A stretch of DNA of 64,000 bases, taken from assembly GCA_001549895.1 (NCBI GenBank), contig AP014719.1, forward strand, positions 1,612,001-1,676,000, read 5' to 3'. This document shows, piece by piece, positions 22,517-36,906 of this stretch. Positions within the stretch are counted from its first letter, which is position 1. Each line of letters starts with the position of its first letter. A program made the position numbers and the translations under genes. The DNA is from Arthrobacter sp. Hiyo8 (lineage in GTDB: Bacteria; Actinomycetota; Actinomycetes; Actinomycetales; Micrococcaceae). The notes below the pieces were generated by a model. That model saw only the letters and a list, made by a program, of their open reading frames with translations, did no database searches and had not been told where the DNA came from.

Positions 22517-23993
22517 CTAGCGCCGGCGTACGCGGCGGCGCTCGTTGCTGGCCAGTCCCTTGGTCAGTGGCCGGGCAAGGTTGTCCCCCAGCACGATTCC
22601 CGCGGCCACACCCAGCACGATTGCTCCGGCGTTGAGCATGCCTCCCGAACCCACCAGTACATCTGCTTCTTGCACCGTCAATACATACATGGAACGGAAT
22701 ATCTTCAGGCCCGGGAGCAGGATGAGGGCTGCCGGGACGGCGACCACGAGCTGCGGGGCTCCGAGCCTGAGCGCCACCATCCGCGCGAGCAGGCCGATGA
22801 CCACGGCGGAAATCGCCGGCGAGAGCCGGTCTCCGAAACCAAGGCTGGAAGCCCCCCACAAGACGAAGTAACCCACCAAACCCACTGCCGCCGTCGGGAG
22901 CAGAAGTTTGAGCAGGGTCTGTTCGGTGATGCCGATGGCAATCACGGCTACGGCTATCAGGATGGCCTGGCCCCACAATGGATACGCCTCGGGGAATGTT
23001 TGCGTGACGTCGATCGCGACGCTGCCGATGAGGTCACCCACAACTACCGCGACGGCGATGCCCGCAACGATCGCGCCGAAGGTCAGGATCGTGGACAGGA
23101 ATCGTCCGGCCGCAGTCACGGGGAATCCGTTGATGGCGTCTTGCACGGAAGAGACGAGCCGCCCGGTTGGCAACAGCAGGAGAATGCCGCCCGCCACGAC
23201 GATGGACGGCGGGATGTCCGCCCCGGTCCAGTGGAGCATGAGCGCGATGAACGTGACCAGGAAGGAGCAGGCCGCTGTCACGAAGAAGTCGGGCGTGCGC
23301 CACTTGCCCAATTGCCGGGCCACGAGATTGACAAGCATGTTGGAGACGAAAGCCAGGGCGGAAGCGCCAAGTCCCCGCCCAGGACTCCGACGAAGACAGC
23401 AGAGAAGACGCCGAACGCCATGGTGACCATCCACCGTGGGAAGGGCTTGCTGCTGCGGATAATGTCATCCAGCCGGTTCACCGCTTCCGACCTGCCTACA
23501 CCGCCAGCCACGATATCCGTGACGAGTTGGTGCACCTGGGCCAGGCCTGCGTAGTTGTTGGTCCAGGAGCGAACAACCCGGAGCAGTGTGATGGGGGTCT
23601 GGTCCTTGGGCGCATAGTTGAGCGCGACCGACTGGTTGGTGATGTCCACTTCGATGTTCTTCAAGCCGAGCGCAGCCGTGACCGCGATGATGCTGGTCTC
23701 CACTTCCAGGGCACCTGCCCCGTAGCGGAACATCGTTTCGGCCATATGCAGGGCGAAGTCGATGGTCTTGCGGGCCGAAGCGTCAACACCGCCCACATGG
23801 ATGATGGGGTTGGCGTAGGGACTACCCGCCAGGCGGTCGACGATGCTCATGGGGCAGTGGGAGGGTTCTCCCCCTGCACCAGCCTGCGAAGCATGCGCTT
23901 GGCGTTGACATTCTGGCGCACCTGGGATGGCTTGAGCGGCTGCGTCTTGGGCAAGCCATCCGTGTTGGGCCTGTTGTCGGGGCGGTCAGTCAC
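22517..23993 (-). CDS. thrE: Threonine/serine exporter, ThrE family, two frame breaks
   Basis: Membrane exporter of the ThrE family. The cytoplasmic N-terminal half (HVGGVDASARKTIDFALHMA, FRYGAGALEVETSI) is followed by about ten helices in two halves. It joins two frames near 23373 (G run, VGVLGG then GLGASALAF). A 48-codon frame from a GTG at 23993 with TTGGAGG upstream reads into MSIVDRL if one C is added near 23850 (NPPTAP then MSIV), so I include it as the true N-terminus. Without that edit the two frames overlap by ATGA. In this genome it could export serine or threonine, matching the serine/glycine genes nearby. Confidence 0.83.
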
Positions 23994-24089
23994 GCGGGTG
24001 TTCCTCCAAAGGGCGTGGTTCCTCCATATACGGGGTAGTGCAACATGCGGTAGGCGGGGTGGCGCTGCGAGCCTTCTGGAACTGCTGGC

Positions 24090-25177
24090 CTAGTAGAACT
24101 GTTGACCCGTGCGACGGGTGTAGATCTGCCGTGCGATACGTTCGCCCGCAGCAGTCCAGAGCTTGTACTTCAGCGGGCTGATGACTTGGTCATAGCAGCC
24201 GACGAAGTCGGTGACGGTCTTGCTGAAGCTGGTCTTGAACAGGCCAAGTCCGTGGAACGGGTGCGAGGTGTCTTTGAGCCGGTCCGCGGGCGGAGTGCCG
24301 CAGAAATCGTACTCCGTGCAACCCAGTTCCTTGACCTGGTTGATGGCCGTCCACTGGACCAAGTGCGAATCGCCGTACTGCGCGCGCTTCTGCAGCGATC
24401 CGCCGTCCTTGTAGGTGCCTTTCCGGCCATAGTTGATGACGAAGGCTCCGACCGATGGCACACCGTTTTCAAAGACAAAGAGGAGCCTGCCCTGGCCACG
24501 CTCGATGAAGTTGGTCCAGAACTGGCGATAGTACCCGAATTCACGGACCCGCACTTGGGACTTCGCCTCAACCGTGTTAGTCATCAGCGCATACATCGAA
24601 CGGAAGTTCTCTTCCGTGGGTTCCATGGTGTGCACTTCAACGCCTTCGCGGATGGCCCGGCGAACGGCGTTGCGGCCGCGGGAATGCAGGTTGCGCAGCA
24701 ACTGGTTCTCCTCGGGAGAGATGTCCAGCAGGGCTGTGGAGTCGTTCGGCTGCAGGTTGGGGTCTTGACCACTCCGGTGGCCTCGATCGCGTCCCGGGCT
24801 TCGCCACTGAGGACAATGTCCGGCTCCATCTTAACGGCGAAAACCCCGAGCTTGTCCCGCTTCACGAATTCCCGGTTTGCCTTGATGATCCCCGGAATGT
24901 CCTCGACGCCGGCAACGTCGGGGCCCTTGATGAGGTACCAGAGCTTGCCGAGCAGTGGAAAGCTCTTCTCCAGGACCAGGTTGTAGCTGCTGTAGTCCGC
25001 GGTCTCGTAGACGAGATGCAAGGGCTTCCAGCCAAAGTGTTGCTTCACGTCCGCGAAGGCCTCGGATTGGAGGAGGTTGCCGCCGTTGGGGTTGGCCGTG
25101 ACGTGTTTGTCCCAGTGTTCGATTTCCTCGGCGGTGGCAAAGCGTGCGGTAAATTCTCGCAAGGGGGCCGTGTCCAA
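24090..25177 (-). CDS. FemAB/FemX-type peptidoglycan interpeptide-bridge transferase
   Basis: Non-ribosomal peptidyltransferase adding an amino acid from aminoacyl-tRNA to the lipid II peptide. About 363 aa of two GNAT-like subdomains. N-terminal part LLQSEAFADVKQHFGWKPLH; C-terminal part RRAIREGVEVHTMEP, GAFVINYGRKGTYKDGGSL and QWTAINQVKELGCTEYDFCG. One C is missing near 24760 (VVKTP then NLQPNDSTALLD). Its presence fits the branched interpeptide bridges of Micrococcaceae. It is not in an obvious operon. Confidence 0.88.
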
Positions 25178-25354
25178 TCAGTTGCGTACGTGAGGCAGCA
25201 GGCACCGGTGTGCGGCGCAGGCGTTCAGCTCCAAGTCTATCGGCCCCCACAGCAAGCTACTGCGTGGTCCGTCACCAACGCCTTGGGCTGGGTCCCTTCG
25301 ATTTCTCCTCCTGGCCTTCCAGTACCCAGCGCCTTGGGTATCGGGATGCGGGCG

Positions 25355-26784
25355 TCAGCACTCCACGACGTTGACGGCGAGGCCGCCCATGGCGGTTTCC
25401 TTGTATTTGGAGGACATGTCCTTGCCGGTCTCGCGCATGGTCACGATGACCTCGTCCAGGGAGACGCGGTGGGTGCCGTCGCCCCAGAGCGCCATCTTCG
25501 CCGCGTTGATGGCCTTCGCCGCTGCGATCGCGTTGCGTTCGATGCACGGGATCTGCACGAGTCCGCCGATCGGGTCGCAGGTTAGTCCGAGGTTGTGTTC
25601 CATTGCGATCTCGGCAGCGTTTTCCACCTGTCCCGGGGAGCCGCCCATGACTTCGGCCAATCCGGCGGCGGCCATCGAGGAAGCGGAGCCGACCTCGCCC
25701 TGGCAGCCCACTTCGGCGCCGGAGATCGAGGCCTGCTCCTTGTAGAGCACCCCGACGGCGCCCGCGGCGAGCAGGAACTTCACCACGACGTCGTCGCGGT
25801 CCTGTTGCGTGGCCTTGTCCATGCCGGGGGCGAAATGCAGGGCGTAGTACAGCACGGCAGGAATGATCCCGGCGGCGCCGTTGGTGGGCGCGGTGACCAC
25901 GCGGCCGCCCGAGGCGTTTTCCTCGTTCACGGCCAACGCGATCAGGTTCACCCATTCCTGCCAGTACTTCGGATCCCGGTAGTCAGGATCCTGGTCTTTG
26001 GTTTCCTTCAGGAGACGCTCGTGCCAGTCCGGGGCCCGACGGCGGACCTTCAGTCCGCCGGGCAGCACGCCTTCGCGCTTGAGGGACGTTTCAACACAGG
26101 CCTCCATGACGGACCAGATGTGCAGCAGGCCTTCGCGGATTTCCTCTTCGGTGCGGGAGGCGCGTTCGTTGATGAACATGATGTCCGAGATGCCAAGCCC
26201 CTTGGAGGAGCAACGGCCCATGAGTTCGGCGGCAGTGCGGAAGGGCAGCGGGAGTTCCTTCTTGGACTCCTCCAGTTCCTTCTGGGCCGCGTCCTCTTCA
26301 CCCTCCCGGACGATGAAACCACCGCCCACGGAAAAGAACGTGGCCTCGTGCAGCACCTCGCCGTCGGCGTCGGACACGGAGAACTTCATCCCGTTCGTAT
26401 GCCGGGGAAGAACCGTGAGCGGGTGCAGGATCATGTCCGCTTCCCCGTACGGCAGCGACACCCCCGATTCGGGATCGACAGCGCCGCAAAGGCTCAGCAG
26501 ACCGGTCTCCGCGATCGACGCGAGCCGTTCCTCCACTTCCTCGGGGAGGATCTCCTCGGGGTGGTAACCCTCCAGGCCCAGCAGCACCGCAGTCATGGTG
26601 CCGTGCCCCCGGCCGTGGCAGCCAAGGAACCATACAGATCAACGCGCAGCGACGCCACCCGTTCCAGGGCACCGGAATCCTTCAGCTCACCCGCAAAGAC
26701 CGCAGCAGCCCGCATCGGCCCCACGGTATGCGAACTCGAAGGACCAATCCCAATAGAGAAAAGATCGAAGACGCCAACAGCCAT
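25355..26784 (-). CDS. sdaA: L-serine ammonia-lyase (single chain), one frame break
   Basis: Iron-sulfur L-serine deaminase giving pyruvate and ammonia. About 476 aa with both domains in one chain. It starts [20 protein letters not shown] (serine-binding SSHT), and later has [16 protein letters not shown] and [18 protein letters not shown], with cluster cysteines. One G is missing near 26607 (ATAGG then [10 protein letters not shown]). It is last in the direction gcvP to sdaA. Its 5' region shares a block with that of gcvH and holds hairpin element copy 1, so it probably has its own leader. Confidence 0.95.
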
Positions 26785-26850
26785 TGTCGGATTCCTTAGT
26801 TAGTTGTGGTCGGGTTGGGGCGGGTGAGCGGATTCCGCGGAGAAGGTGAG

Positions 26851-26967
26851 GGACGGAGCCCCTTCGGGTCCGACCTCCGGCAGCATGCGTCTAAGGGAGC
26901 ATCACGTCCGCTCAGCGGGCGTCTATGCGACCGAGCATGCCGAGGAGGCCGAACCCGACGGGCCAAG
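26851..26967 (+). repeat. Structured hairpin element, copy 1
   Basis: A ~117-bp imperfect palindrome between glyA and sdaA. Outer arms: CCTTCGGGTCCGACCTCC near 26861 against GGAGGCCGAACCCGACGG near 26943. Inner stem GCATGC (26883-26888) pairs with GCATGC (26935-26940). The apical part holds GTCTAAGGGAG and a small hairpin CCGC-TCA-GCGG. The right arm end (AACCCGACGGGCCAAGG) is repeated directly at about 26991-27008. Related to the copies at 28783 and 29122. Confidence 0.85.
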
Positions 26968-27021
26968 GTGACCAAAAACCCGTCCGACCGGAACCCGACG
27001 GGCCAAGGCGACCAAAGACGG

Positions 27022-28353
<1,332 letters not shown>

Positions 28354-28357
<4 letters not shown>

Positions 28358-28735
28358 AGCTCGCCACCGTTCTTGGAAGCGTATTCCTCCGCGGAAAGCA
28401 GCGGACCGTCGGACTCGGCGGCCACCTTGAAGAGCCACCCCGCACCATACGGATCGTTGTTGATCAGTGCGGGATCGTCGACGACGGCGGAGTTCACTTC
28501 CGTGACCTCGCCGTCACCGGGGAGTACAGGTCCGAGACGGACTTGGTGGACTCAACCTCGCCGCAGGTCTCCCCCGCAGTCACAGCGGCACCGACCTCGG
28601 GCAAGTCAACGTACACAATGTCGCCGAGGGCGTCGGTGGCCACGGCGGAAATGCCGACAGACACAAGGTTGCCGGCTTCGCGGCAACCCACTCGTGCTCG
28701 TCGGAGTACTGGAGTTCAGGTGCAACTTTTGCCAT
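28354..28735 (-). CDS. gcvH: Glycine cleavage system H protein, two frame breaks
   Basis: Lipoyl carrier of the glycine cleavage complex, about 126 aa. [18 protein letters not shown], then [12 protein letters not shown] and the lipoylation lysine in [15 protein letters not shown], ending [13 protein letters not shown]. One C is missing near 28677 (EWVA then [10 protein letters not shown]) and one G near 28518 (SPVTG then EVTEVNSA). AAGGAA lies 7 nt before the ATG. Its stop overlaps the glyA start. A 513-bp gap with two hairpin elements separates it from gcvT, which is unusual within a gcv operon. Confidence 0.95.
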
Positions 28736-28782
28736 GTTTTTTCCTTTGCGTTGGTCTAAATCTAATTGTGGTCGGGTTGGGT

Positions 28783-28858
28783 GGCGGGTGACGGAATTCC
28801 TCGGCGTGCTCGCTCGTTCCTCGCTTAGACGCACGCTGCCGGAATCCCGTCACCCGCC
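28783..28858 (-). repeat. Structured hairpin element, copy 3 (short form)
   Basis: Stem GGCGGGTGACGGAATTCC (28783-28800) pairs with GGAATCCCGTCACCCGCC (28841-28858), 17 of 18 positions. Inner stem GCGTGC (28804-28809) pairs with GCACGC (28831-28836). Read on the minus strand the apical part has the same GCGTCTAAG as copies 1 and 2, but the extra small hairpin is missing. Confidence 0.88.
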
Positions 28859-29121
28859 GTCCGCCAGTTCAGTTTTCGGGGCCAACAGTTCCGGAAAAGA
28901 ACGCTGGCCCTTTCGGGATTAGTAGGTGACCCGTGGTTCCAGTAGGCCGATTCAGTTCCAGTGGGCCAACCTGCGGGAGGTAGCCCACCTTCCAAAAACC
29001 TAGGGCGATCGAACGCGACAGGTGCAGGTTCGCAACAGAGGCACCAAGGGTGAGCCGAGGTCCATACCGTTCGCCCTTCTGTTCGATAACCACCCATCAG
29101 TTCGATAACCAAAGGTGACGA

Positions 29122-29239
29122 GGACGGCCCCATCGGGACCGGCATCCGGCAGCGGGCGTCTAAGGGAGCGTCACGTCCGCTCAGCGGGCGTCTTTCGCGA
29201 CCGAGCCCGCAGAGGATGTCGGACCCGACGGGCCTAAGG
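29122..29239 (+). repeat. Structured hairpin element, copy 2
   Basis: Same layout as copy 1. Outer arms GGCCCCATCGGGACCGGCA near 29126 against the region GATGTCGGACCCGACGGGCC near 29216. Inner stem GCGGGC (29152-29157) pairs with GCCCGC (29205-29210). The loop GTCTAAGGGAG and the CCGC-TCA-GCGG mini-hairpin are identical to copy 1 while the stems differ on both sides. Confidence 0.87.
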
Positions 29240-29248
29240 CGAGACGGC

Positions 29249-30379
29249 TTACTTAACCCGCTTATAGAACGGCAAGGCGACAACCTCAAACGGCTCGGAC
29301 TTGCCGCGCAAGTCCACGTCCAGGGCCGTGCCGGTTCGGCGTGTTCGACGTCGACATAGGCCAACGCTACGGGGTAGCCGAGGGTGGGGCTGGGCTGGCC
29401 GGAGGTGACTTCGCCGACAACTGCGCCGTCCTTGAGGACCGGGTAATGGCTGCGGCCGGCGCGGCGGCCCAAGCCTTGAGGCCAACCAGCTTGCGGCCGC
29501 TGGTGGAACCGGCGCCCTCAGCCTTCAGGGCTTCCAGGGCAGCGCGGCCTACGAAGTCGCTTTCCTTGGCGAGCGAGACAACAGGGCCCAGGCCTGCCGA
29601 GAAGGGGTTGCCTTCGCGGGAGAGCTCGTTGCCGTAGAGCGGCATGCCCGCCTCGAGGCGCAGGGAGTCGCGTGAGGCCAGGCCGGCGGGGATCAGCTCG
29701 CCGTCCTCGGCAACGTCCGCGATTGCTTGCCACAGGGCGGCAGCGGCGTCGTTGTCCACGAAGATTTCGAAGCCGTCCTCGCCCGTGTAACCGGTGCGGG
29801 CGAGCAGCAGATCCGTGGTGTTCCCGGCAAAGGTGAAGGGCACCTCAACGGCGGCGTAGTACTTGAGCCCGGTGACGAGGGAGTGCTGTTCGGCCGGACC
29901 AAGCGGAGGAGGATTGCCTCCGCTTTGGGACCCTGGACGGCGATCAGCGAGGTTGCCGCGGAGGCGTCCTCGACGACGACGTCGAAGTTGGCTGCCCGCT
30001 GCGCCAGCGCCTCGGCGACAACCTTGGCGTTGCCGGCGTTCGGAACCACCAGGAACTTGGCATCGCCGCGGCGGTACGTGATGAGGTCGTCGATGATGCC
30101 GCCGTCTTCCTGGCAGATCAGCGAGTACTTGGCCTTGCCAACCGACATGGCGGAGATCTTGCCCACCAAGGCGTAGTCCAGGAAAGCCGCGGCTTCCGGA
30201 CCGGTGACCCAGACTTCGCCCATGTGGGAAAGGTCGAACAAGCCGGCGGCGTTACGTACTGCGTGGTGTTCGGCCAGTTCGGAGGAGTATTTCAGGGGCA
30301 TCTGCCAGCCACCGAAATCGGTGAAGGAAGCGCCGAGCTTCTTGTGCTCTTCGTAGAGCGCAGTGTAGTTCTCAGTCAT
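29249..30379 (-). CDS. gcvT: Glycine cleavage system T protein (aminomethyltransferase), three frame breaks
   Basis: Transfers the methylene of aminomethyl-H protein to tetrahydrofolate, releasing ammonia. About 377 aa. MTENYTALYEEHKKLGASFT, the folate-site region AGLFDLSHMGEVWVTG, then RTGYTGEDGFEIFVDN and RDSLRLEAGMPLYGNEL. Breaks near 29905 (LRLG then PAEQHSLV), 29468 (KAWG then RRAGRSHYPV) and 29337 (HAEPG then TALDVDL), each one G short. It ends PFYKRVK. It begins 13 nt after gcvP. Confidence 0.95.
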
Positions 30380-30392
30380 CGTGAGGAGTCCT

Positions 30393-33262
<2,870 letters not shown>

Positions 33263-33312
33263 GAAGGAACTCCATTAATAAGGCGGCGTGGGTACGCCAC
33301 AGCTAATCGGGT

Positions 33313-33515
33313 TCCTCCCCGCTCTGTATTGGACCTGAGAGTTTCCGCGAAACCGTGCTTGTGGCACTGTTCCGCTTGCACCGTCGGTGAGCACGCGTCA
33401 GCGCGCTGCTTTCCAGAGTTGCCTTGCCGCGGCGGTGCGTGGGCCTGAGAGATTCCTGGGGAGGATTTGCTCCTACGGCGCCTGCATCACATGCCTGCAG
33501 GACTCTCCCGCCGCA
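33313..33515 (-). promoter_or_regulatory. Tandem glycine riboswitch
   Basis: Two aptamers in tandem on the minus strand before gcvP. The first: CGGGAGAGTCC, CCGTAGGAGCAAATCC, then AATCTCTCAGGCCC. The second: CTCTGGAAAGC, CACCGACGGTGCAAGC, then GGAAACTCTCAGGTCC. This is the classic two-aptamer gcvT motif that turns on glycine breakdown when glycine is high. The distance to the gcvP ATG is about 50 nt. Confidence 0.95.
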
Positions 33516-33636
33516 GATCAAAGGCGTATTCAGTTGTATGAATCGGATTGTGGTTGCCGGTGACGGCTGCCACAACTCCCAATTGTCCTATGGACTGCCC
33601 GCGTCCGCAAATATGGTCACCGACCCCGCCCGCTTT

Positions 33637-33702
33637 CCCAACTGACTCGCACTAGATGTCGTTTTGGAGCCTCTAAACGACAACAACTGCGAGCCAGTTG
33701 GG
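33637..33702 (+). repeat. 66-bp palindromic element, intergenic copy
   Basis: Begins CCCAACTGACTCGCA and ends TGCGAGCCAGTTGGG (14 of 15 positions complementary), with an inner stem GTCGTTT / AAACGAC around TGGAGCCTCT. Exactly 66 bp, the same length and clearly the same family as the copy at 38525-38590. It lies just past the TetR gene stop. Confidence 0.9.
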
Positions 33703-33710
33703 CCGCGCCA

Positions 33711-34269
33711 TTAGTCACGGAGGCGGTCGACGGCGGCCAGCAGCGCACCGACGTCGGCGCTCCTCGCGCTGGCCTTGACTTCCGTATCGCCGGCACCGCC
33801 TTCGAGCATTGCGTTGAAGTAAAGTCCATCGCCCATGTACCGGACAGCTTTGGCCATCTCGGGCCCCACTTCCTCCGCGAGCACATCGAGCCATTGTTGC
33901 TGGATCCCCGCGAAGCGCCTTCGGGTTTCTTCATGGGCTACTTCCGCGAGCCGCGTGGCTGCCACGAACACCCGGTCCAAGGGGGTGTCCGCCCACAGGG
34001 AAGACTTGATGAAGAACGCGGCGCACCTTCGGGGCCGCCTTCATTGCCGCGATGTCCAGCGCAGCCAGCCCGTCCATGCGTTCGAGCAAGGAGCTGATCA
34101 TGGCTTCTTTGTTGGGGAAATGGTAGAGCAAACCGCCCTTGGAAACGCCGGCGCGCTTGGCGACGGCATCCAGGGTGGCAGCCCGCTCCCCTACCTCGAT
34201 CAGCAGGGCTTCAAAGGCATCCAGGACAGCGTCCCGGGCAATAGGTTTTCGCGGCATGGTGTCCATCAT
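33711..34269 (-). CDS. TetR-family repressor, frame breaks
   Basis: About 186 aa. DNA-binding domain residues 5-55 (ARDAVLDAFEALLIEVG, TLDAVAKRAGVSKGGLLYHF with the YHF recognition helix, then PNKEAMISSLLERM) and a ligand-binding domain (LDRVFVAATRLAEVAHEETR). Two bases are probably missing between 34010 and 34035 (KAAPEGAP to FFIKSSLWADTP). Start at 34269 or at the in-frame ATG 34257. It is divergent from a DHA2-type exporter with an operator palindrome between them, so it most likely represses that gene and itself. Confidence 0.88.
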
Positions 34270-34314
34270 CCCTTAGTTCGATGCGGCAGGTCGTTGAGTC
34301 AGATTGAAACTATA

Positions 34315-34330
34315 CCGTCCAGACGGTACA
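34315..34330. promoter_or_regulatory. TetR-type operator
   Basis: TACCGTC-CA-GACGGTA, a perfect 7+2+7 palindrome, 9 nt before the ATG of the exporter and 45 nt from the TetR gene start. This spacing and sequence are typical of operators of TetR repressors that control drug exporters. Confidence 0.88.
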
Positions 34331-34339
34331 GTTATCTTC

Positions 34340-35878
34340 ATGTTCACGCCGTCCACTACCCAGCACCCCCGTACCTCTTCGATCCAATCCGCCCCGTGGC
34401 GCGATTGGGCTGCCTTGGCACTCCTGATGTTCCCGGTGCTGCTGGTGGCTGTGGACAATACGGCGCTGACGTTTGCCCTGCCGGAAATCGCCCGGTCGCT
34501 GGAAGTCGGGGCGTGCAGCTGCTGTGGGTCGTGGATGCCTATCCGCTGGTGCTCGCAGCGCTTTTGGTGTCCATGGGAAACCTGGGAGACAGGATCGGCC
34601 GCCGCCGCTTGCTGTTGATCGGCAGCACAGGCTTCGCCGCGGTTTCCGCGGCCACCGCGTTCGCGCCGTCGGCTGAGTGGCTCATTGCCGGACGCGCCAG
34701 CATGGGCATCTTCGGAGCCATGCTCATGCCGTCCACGCTGTCCTTGATCCGCAACATCTTCCCGGACCCGAACCGCCGCCGGCTCGCCGTGGCCGTGTGG
34801 GCAGCGGGATTCTCCGGCGGCGCCGCGCTCGGGCCGATCTTCGGTGGTTGGCTCGTGGAGCATTTCTGGTGGGGAGCCGTGTTCCTGGTTGCCGTACCAC
34901 TTTTGCTGCCGCTGCTCGCCTTCGGCCCTTCCTCATCCCCGAGTCCAAGGACCGCAATCCGGGAAAGCCCGACCTTCCCAGCGTCGTGCTCTCCATCTTC
35001 ACCATGGCCCCGGTGGTTTATGGCATCAAGGAGGCCGCCGTGCACGGTTTTGGCCCCGGACCCGCGGCCTTCATGGCGTTCGGCCTGGCCATGGGAATTG
35101 TCTTCGTCCGCAGGCAGCGCTCATTGGCATCGCCTATGTTGGACGTTCGGCTTTTCCGGAACAAGGTCTTCAGCACGGCCATCACGGCCAACGTCTTGTC
35201 CTTGTTCTCCATGACCGGCTTCATCTACTTCTTCGCGCAGCACTTGCAGCTCGTGGAAGGCCAATCCCCCATGCAGGCGGGGATCGCGATGGTTCCGGCC
35301 CTGCTTGCCACCATCGTGGCGGGCCTGGTGGTGGTTCCGCTGGTCAAGCGGATCCGCCCGGGCCTGGTGGTGGCATCGGGCCTGGCACTGAGCGCAGTGG
35401 GATACCTGGTGGCCGCCCTGGGCAACCACAGCCAGGGGCCAGGGTACCTTTTGACGGCACTCCTGCTGCTGGCCATCGGGGTCGGCTCAGCGGAGACCAT
35501 CTCCAATGACCTGATCCTCGGCGCGGTTCCCGCCGATAAAGCGGGTGCTGCATCGGCGATCTCCGAAACGGGTTACGAACTCGGATCATTGCTGGGCACA
35601 GCCGTGCTTGGCTCCATCCTGACCGCGTCCTACCAACACCACTTGTTGCTTCCTGGCGAATTGTCCGGCCACGCGGGCGAACGCTCGAGGGAGACGCTCG
35701 CCGGAGCCGTGGACGCGGCGGCCACGCTGCCCCAACCATTGGGCGATGCCCTCACCGCGGCGGCACGTGCCGCCTTTGAATCGGGGTCCACATCACAGCG
35801 GCGATCGGGCTCGTCCTGATGGCGGGAGCGGCAGTCCTTGCCGCCGTCGTGCTCCGCCGCGTGCCGACCGCAAAGTAG
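34340..35878 (+). CDS. DHA2-family MFS drug exporter (14 helices), three frame breaks
   Basis: Drug:proton antiporter of the EmrB/QacA type, about 514 aa. Motif D1 LLVAVDNTALTFALPEI in helix 1, motif A GNLGDRIGRRRLLLIG, and a motif C-like AAGFSGGAALGPIFGG. Breaks near 34513 (EVGG then VQLLWVVDAYPL), 34925 (AFGP then FLIPESKDRN) and 35783 (FESG then VHITAAIGLVL), each one base short in a G or C run. The last helix ends VVLRRVPTAK. The operator at 34315 and the divergent TetR gene imply substrate-induced expression. Confidence 0.88.
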
Positions 35879-35885
35879 GCGGAGG

Positions 35886-36703
35886 CTAGACGGCCCGGTT
35901 CAACGCAGCATCAGGCGAGCTGAAACTCCGGGTGATTCCGCCCAGGGTGGCGGTGGCGAGGGTGGAGAGGTAGTCGTGCCGGCGTCGGGCGGTAATGCGC
36001 GATTGGGGCTCGAAGGATTGCCCGGGATCGTCCGCGTAATGCGCGGACAGCCCGTCGCGCATGAGGCGGATACCCTCGGCGCGCTGTTGGGAGACCGCGG
36101 CGTGGGTGGACCCGAGTTCCTCGGCGAGTTCCTTGACGGTCCGCCCGCCGAAGTAGATCTCCTCGACGACGTAACGCATCTTCTCCGGCAGGGCCTCGAC
36201 GGCGGCGCGAAGGTACTTGAGTCGCTCATCAGCAAGGACCGAATGCTCCGGGGAGATGGTCTCGGCCGCGACGGTGTCCACGACGACGTCGTCCAGCGGC
36301 GACAGGGTCCGCGCGGCATCGGCCAGGGCGGCTTCCACCACGCTTCGTTCGACACCCAGGGCCGATGCGGTCTCGGCGACCGAAGGCGTGCGGCCAAGGA
36401 CCCGGAGAGCGTCTCCTGGACCGACATGGTTTCCTTGATGCGTTTCCGCGCTGACCGGGTGGCCCAGTCGCTGGCCCGCATCTCGTCCGCGAAGGCTCCG
36501 ACGATCCGGCGGCGCGCAAACGCGCCGAAGGGGACTCCGAGGTTCGGATCGAAGGAATCGGCAGACGTTATCAACGCCACGGACCCCACCGACGCGAAAT
36601 CGTCGCGCGACAAATGAGAAGCTCTCGCGCAGAGCTCCGACACCAAATAGCCAACGAGCGGCAAGTGCTGCAGCACCAACTCGTTGCGTTCTTCGCGATT
36701 CAA
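35886..36703 (-). CDS. fliA: Sigma-28-like flagellar sigma factor (FliA/WhiG type), one frame break
   Basis: RNA polymerase sigma factor of about 273 aa lacking region 1.1. Region 2 (HLPLVGYLVSELCARASHLS, DFASVGSVALITSADSFD, FGAFARRRIVGAFADEMRAS), region 3 (RTPSVAETASALGVERS) and region 4 (LPEKMRYVVEEIYFGGRTVK, ELAEELGSTHAAVSQQRAEG). One C is missing near 36410 (ETLS then RVLGRTPSVAE). TTG start at 36703 (LNREERNELV). Its place beside flgN and csrA in the flagellar locus favours FliA over WhiG. Confidence 0.87.
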
Positions 36704-36881
36704 AATTAGTCCCCCATGAGACCTGTTTATTGAGTTGCCAAGCCTGGTTCCAGGAGCTTCATGGGCAAGCTGCTGAGACGGTGCAACGTGCCGAAGATTA
36801 CATGGAACAGACATGTATTCAGTGAACATACCATCTGGAAAATAACAATGCGTGTACGCTCATGAAAAAGATAGAAAAACA

Positions 36882-36906
36882 GGACTCGGAACCATGTTCC
36901 GAGTCC
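36882..36906 (-). terminator. Intrinsic terminator on the minus strand overlapping the flgN start
   Basis: GGACTCGGAAC, loop ATG, GTTCCGAGTCC: a perfect 11-bp stem, followed on the minus strand by TGTTTTTCTATCTTTTT. This is the textbook shape of a Rho-independent terminator for leftward transcripts, here those from the csrA side, and it would end them before fliA. On the plus strand the same hairpin encloses the flgN ATG at 36894. Confidence 0.8.

Larger units (their letters stand above)
28736..29248. other. Long intergenic region between gcvT and gcvH
   Basis: 513 bp without a convincing gene. It holds hairpin elements copy 3 (28783-28858) and copy 2 (29122-29239). Between them are further hairpin-like stretches (CCAGTGGGCCAACCTGCGGG followed by AGGTAGCCCAC) and a direct repeat GTTCGATAACCA at about 29080 and 29100. 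The part nearest gcvH (about 28767-28803) matches the leader of sdaA. Confidence 0.8.
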
